Below, piece by piece: positions 5,858 through 6,936 of a stretch of DNA of 6,936 nucleotides (the stretch's first letter is position 1; each line of letters begins with the position of its first letter). Below the pieces are notes generated by a model. The model was not told where the DNA came from. It was given only the letters and a program-made list of their open reading frames with translations, and did not search any database. Position numbers and translations under genes: made by a program. The DNA is taken from positions 1-6,936 of the forward strand of contig QMUP01000047.1 in NCBI GenBank assembly GCA_003660635.1, in the 5' to 3' direction. The DNA is from Candidatus Wolframiiraptor sp. (GTDB lineage: Archaea; Thermoproteota; Nitrososphaeria_A; Caldarchaeales; Wolframiiraptoraceae).

Positions 5858-6578
5858 TGAGATTCGTGGAGCATTTTACATAGCGAAGAAAGACCTAAAA
5901 GAGTATTATTTTAAGCCGCCCACGATAAGCTGGGGGATTGCTTTTCCACTAGTCTTCGCCCTCGCTTTCCTATTAAGGGGATGGGAAAAAGATTGGCTTG
6001 CTCCAGGCCTACTTACTCTATCGCTTTTCTTCGGCTCAACGTCGATGTCAGCCGCTTCTATAGTTTTCGAGAGGAGGATGGAATCCTTTGAGAGGCTCTT
6101 GCTTTTTCCGATAAGCTACCTCGGTGTGGCATTCGGCAAAGCTCTTAGCAGCTTTTTCTTCGGTCTTCTTTCATCGACCGCAACCGTGGCGATCATCTGG
6201 CTTTTCCTTTCAATACCTCCTCACAACATGATGCTATTAATGCTATGCATCGTGGGATCGGCTTTGCAGTTCTCATCCATGGGAATTCTGTTATCTTTCG
6301 CGGTAAAAGATCCTGCACAGGCCATGACGATCTTTAACTCAATCAGGTTTCCGATGATGTTCCTGAGCAATATAATAATACCCGTCAGCAAGCTTCCCCA
6401 CTACCTTAGTTGGGTGTCTCTCGCAATACCGTTAACTTATTCGGTCGAGGCGATAAGATACGCCCTTATCGGAAGCTACGATATCATACCGCCTCAGATA
6501 TCAATACCTGTCACGTTTATTTCATTCTTCGCGTTTCTTTACCTTGCGGCAATCATGATAAAGAGAACCATACCATAA
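5850..6578 (+). CDS. ABC-2 type exporter, membrane permease subunit
   Basis: From ATG 5850 this gives 242 residues; GTG 5841 would add three but lies inside the probable SD (GGTGAG, 5840-5845), so ATG is preferred. Six membrane segments are visible at roughly 27-42, 52-72, 93-121, 127-151, 160-178 and 216-236, the normal ABC-2 topology. The cytosolic loop ERRMESFERLLLFPISYLG (74-92) matches the ABC-2 'E(R)xxGTxERLLxxPxS' coupling-helix region. FLSNIIIPVSKLPHYLSWV (171-189) and the following IPLTY match the extracellular re-entrant region after TM5. It overlaps the ATPase gene by 8 bp and would form the channel of a two-subunit exporter, probably a dimer of each subunit. No third operon gene follows; the next gene has its own promoter 175 bp on. 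Family secure, substrate unknown. Confidence 0.94.
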   Translation: MLDEIRGAFYIAKKDLKEYYFKPPTISWGIAFPLVFALAFLLRGWEKDWLAPGLLTLSLFFGSTSMSAASIVFERRMESFERLLLFPISYLGVAFGKALSSFFFGLLSSTATVAIIWLFLSIPPHNMMLLMLCIVGSALQFSSMGILLSFAVKDPAQAMTIFNSIRFPMMFLSNIIIPVSKLPHYLSWVSLAIPLTYSVEAIRYALIGSYDIIPPQISIPVTFISFFAFLYLAAIMIKRTIP

Positions 6579-6588
6579 CCGCTTAACT

Positions 6589-6601
6589 AAAAGGATCTTT
6601 T
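6589..6601 (+). terminator. Weak candidate terminator after the exporter operon
   Basis: AAAAG-GAT-CTTTT is a small inverted repeat ending in a T run, 10 nt after the permease stop. The stem is weak and A/T-rich and the T run is only four bases, so termination here is tentative. Confidence 0.3.
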
Positions 6602-6678
6602 ACATGATTTCCATCGGAATCGGATCTCGTAGATTATGTCGATAGATTATTGGGAAATATGGTTGATGAATGAGGATT

Positions 6679-6741
6679 TTTCGCGAAATAAGTTAATCTT
6701 GGAAACATTTGTGGAAAAGTTTTTATGTCACATGTGGAAAA
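6679..6741 (+). promoter_or_regulatory. Promoter of the 6754 surface-protein gene with repeated candidate operators
   Basis: TTTTTATG (6720-6727) preceded by GAAAA (6714-6718) reads as a TATA box with BRE. It predicts transcription starting near 6750, so the ATG 6754 mRNA would be almost leaderless, and no SD is present. Three repeats surround it: a perfect palindrome TTTCGCGAAA (6679-6688); a direct repeat TGTGGAAAA at 6710-6718 and 6733-6741 bracketing the TATA box with a 23-bp period; and a palindrome CACATGTG (6729-6736) just downstream of TATA. These are plausible regulator sites, but no regulator is identified here. Confidence 0.5.
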
Positions 6742-6753
6742 ATAATCGGCGAC

Positions 6754-6936
6754 ATGATGAGGAAATACGTCAAGAAAAGGCTTGCCGTAAGCACAGCTGT
6801 AGCAGCTGTTGGGATAATCGTCGCTCTGATAATAGGCCTCGTCGGAGGATATCTTGCAGGTTCGATGGCTGCTGCACCCGCGACCGCGACAGTAACGGTC
6901 ACTCAAACCGTAGGCGCTAAAACTGTGACCTCAACC
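6754..6936 (+). CDS. N-terminus of a membrane-anchored cell-surface protein, probably a solute-binding protein (cut by right edge)
   Basis: Sixty-one codons are visible, with no stop. A basic N-terminus (MMRKYVKKR) is followed by one long hydrophobic helix at about 10-36 ending in GLVGGYLAGS. Next come Ala/Pro and then an alternating Thr/Val stretch (TATVTVTQTV, 44-53) continuing to the edge. This anchor plus Thr-rich, probably glycosylated, spacer is typical of extracytoplasmic solute-binding proteins and other surface proteins of Thermoproteota, but the ligand-binding domain lies outside the window, so the type is inference. Two adjacent ATGs (6754, 6757) could serve; 6754 suits the predicted start site of a leaderless mRNA. 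The overlapping frame at 6636-6920 becomes Arg/Cys/His-rich here and is a shadow. The gene is separate from the exporter operon upstream, having its own TATA box. Confidence 0.8.
   Translation, partial: MMRKYVKKRLAVSTAVAAVGIIVALIIGLVGGYLAGSMAAAPATATVTVTQTVGAKTVTST

Noticed and set aside
6636..6920. Plus-strand 94-codon frame at the right edge
   Set aside because: It spans the promoter and start of the surface-protein gene and turns into Arg/Cys/His-rich nonsense over that coding region; the alternative frame gives a clear anchor and Thr-rich linker.
1..6936. CRISPR array, insertion sequence or other long repeats
   Set aside because: No regularly spaced repeats, transposase reading frame or long inverted repeats were seen on either strand.

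Overview
The window looks like part of a TACK-type (Thermoproteota-like), probably thermophilic, archaeal genome. The signs are A/T-rich TATA boxes about 25-32 bp upstream of starts, several nearly leaderless genes, GTG starts, a tRNA gene without an encoded CCA, heavy use of ATA (Ile) and AGA/AGG (Arg) codons, an ArsA/Get3-type ATPase, and a membrane-anchored Thr-rich surface protein start. I cannot fix the lineage from sequence alone.

Layout. On the minus strand, positions 1-1256 hold a two-gene unit: a 95-residue basic/amphipathic protein of unknown function, then 12 bp later an ArsA/Get3-family ATPase that runs off the left edge. A 93-bp divergent promoter region separates this unit from a plus-strand gene for an unrecognised 159-residue protein (1350-1829). 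That gene overlaps by 20 bp the 3' end of a convergent gene for an unrecognised single-pass membrane protein (1810-2430, minus). Next is a monocistronic cstA-family transporter gene (2623-4347) with its own TATA box, Shine-Dalgarno (SD) site and T6 terminator, then tRNA-Val(GAC) at 4434-4506.

Positions 4507-4930 hold no convincing gene. They carry fragments in two frames that may be a decayed HTH/membrane regulator. After this comes an ABC-2 type exporter operon: ATPase (4931-5857) and six-TM permease (5850-6578), translationally overlapped. At the right edge (6754 onward) a new, separately promoted gene begins. It encodes an N-terminal membrane anchor followed by a Thr/Val-rich linker, as in archaeal solute-binding or other cell-surface proteins.

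How they work together. The ABC ATPase and permease clearly form one exporter, and the 95-residue protein and ArsA-like ATPase are probably co-transcribed. CstA, the exporter and the surface protein are all envelope or transport functions, but I see no shared regulation. I did not find a convincing new multi-gene system. The best leads are the small-protein/divergent-ArsA pair, the layered repeats around the promoter of the right-hand gene, and the possibly decayed regulator in front of the exporter.
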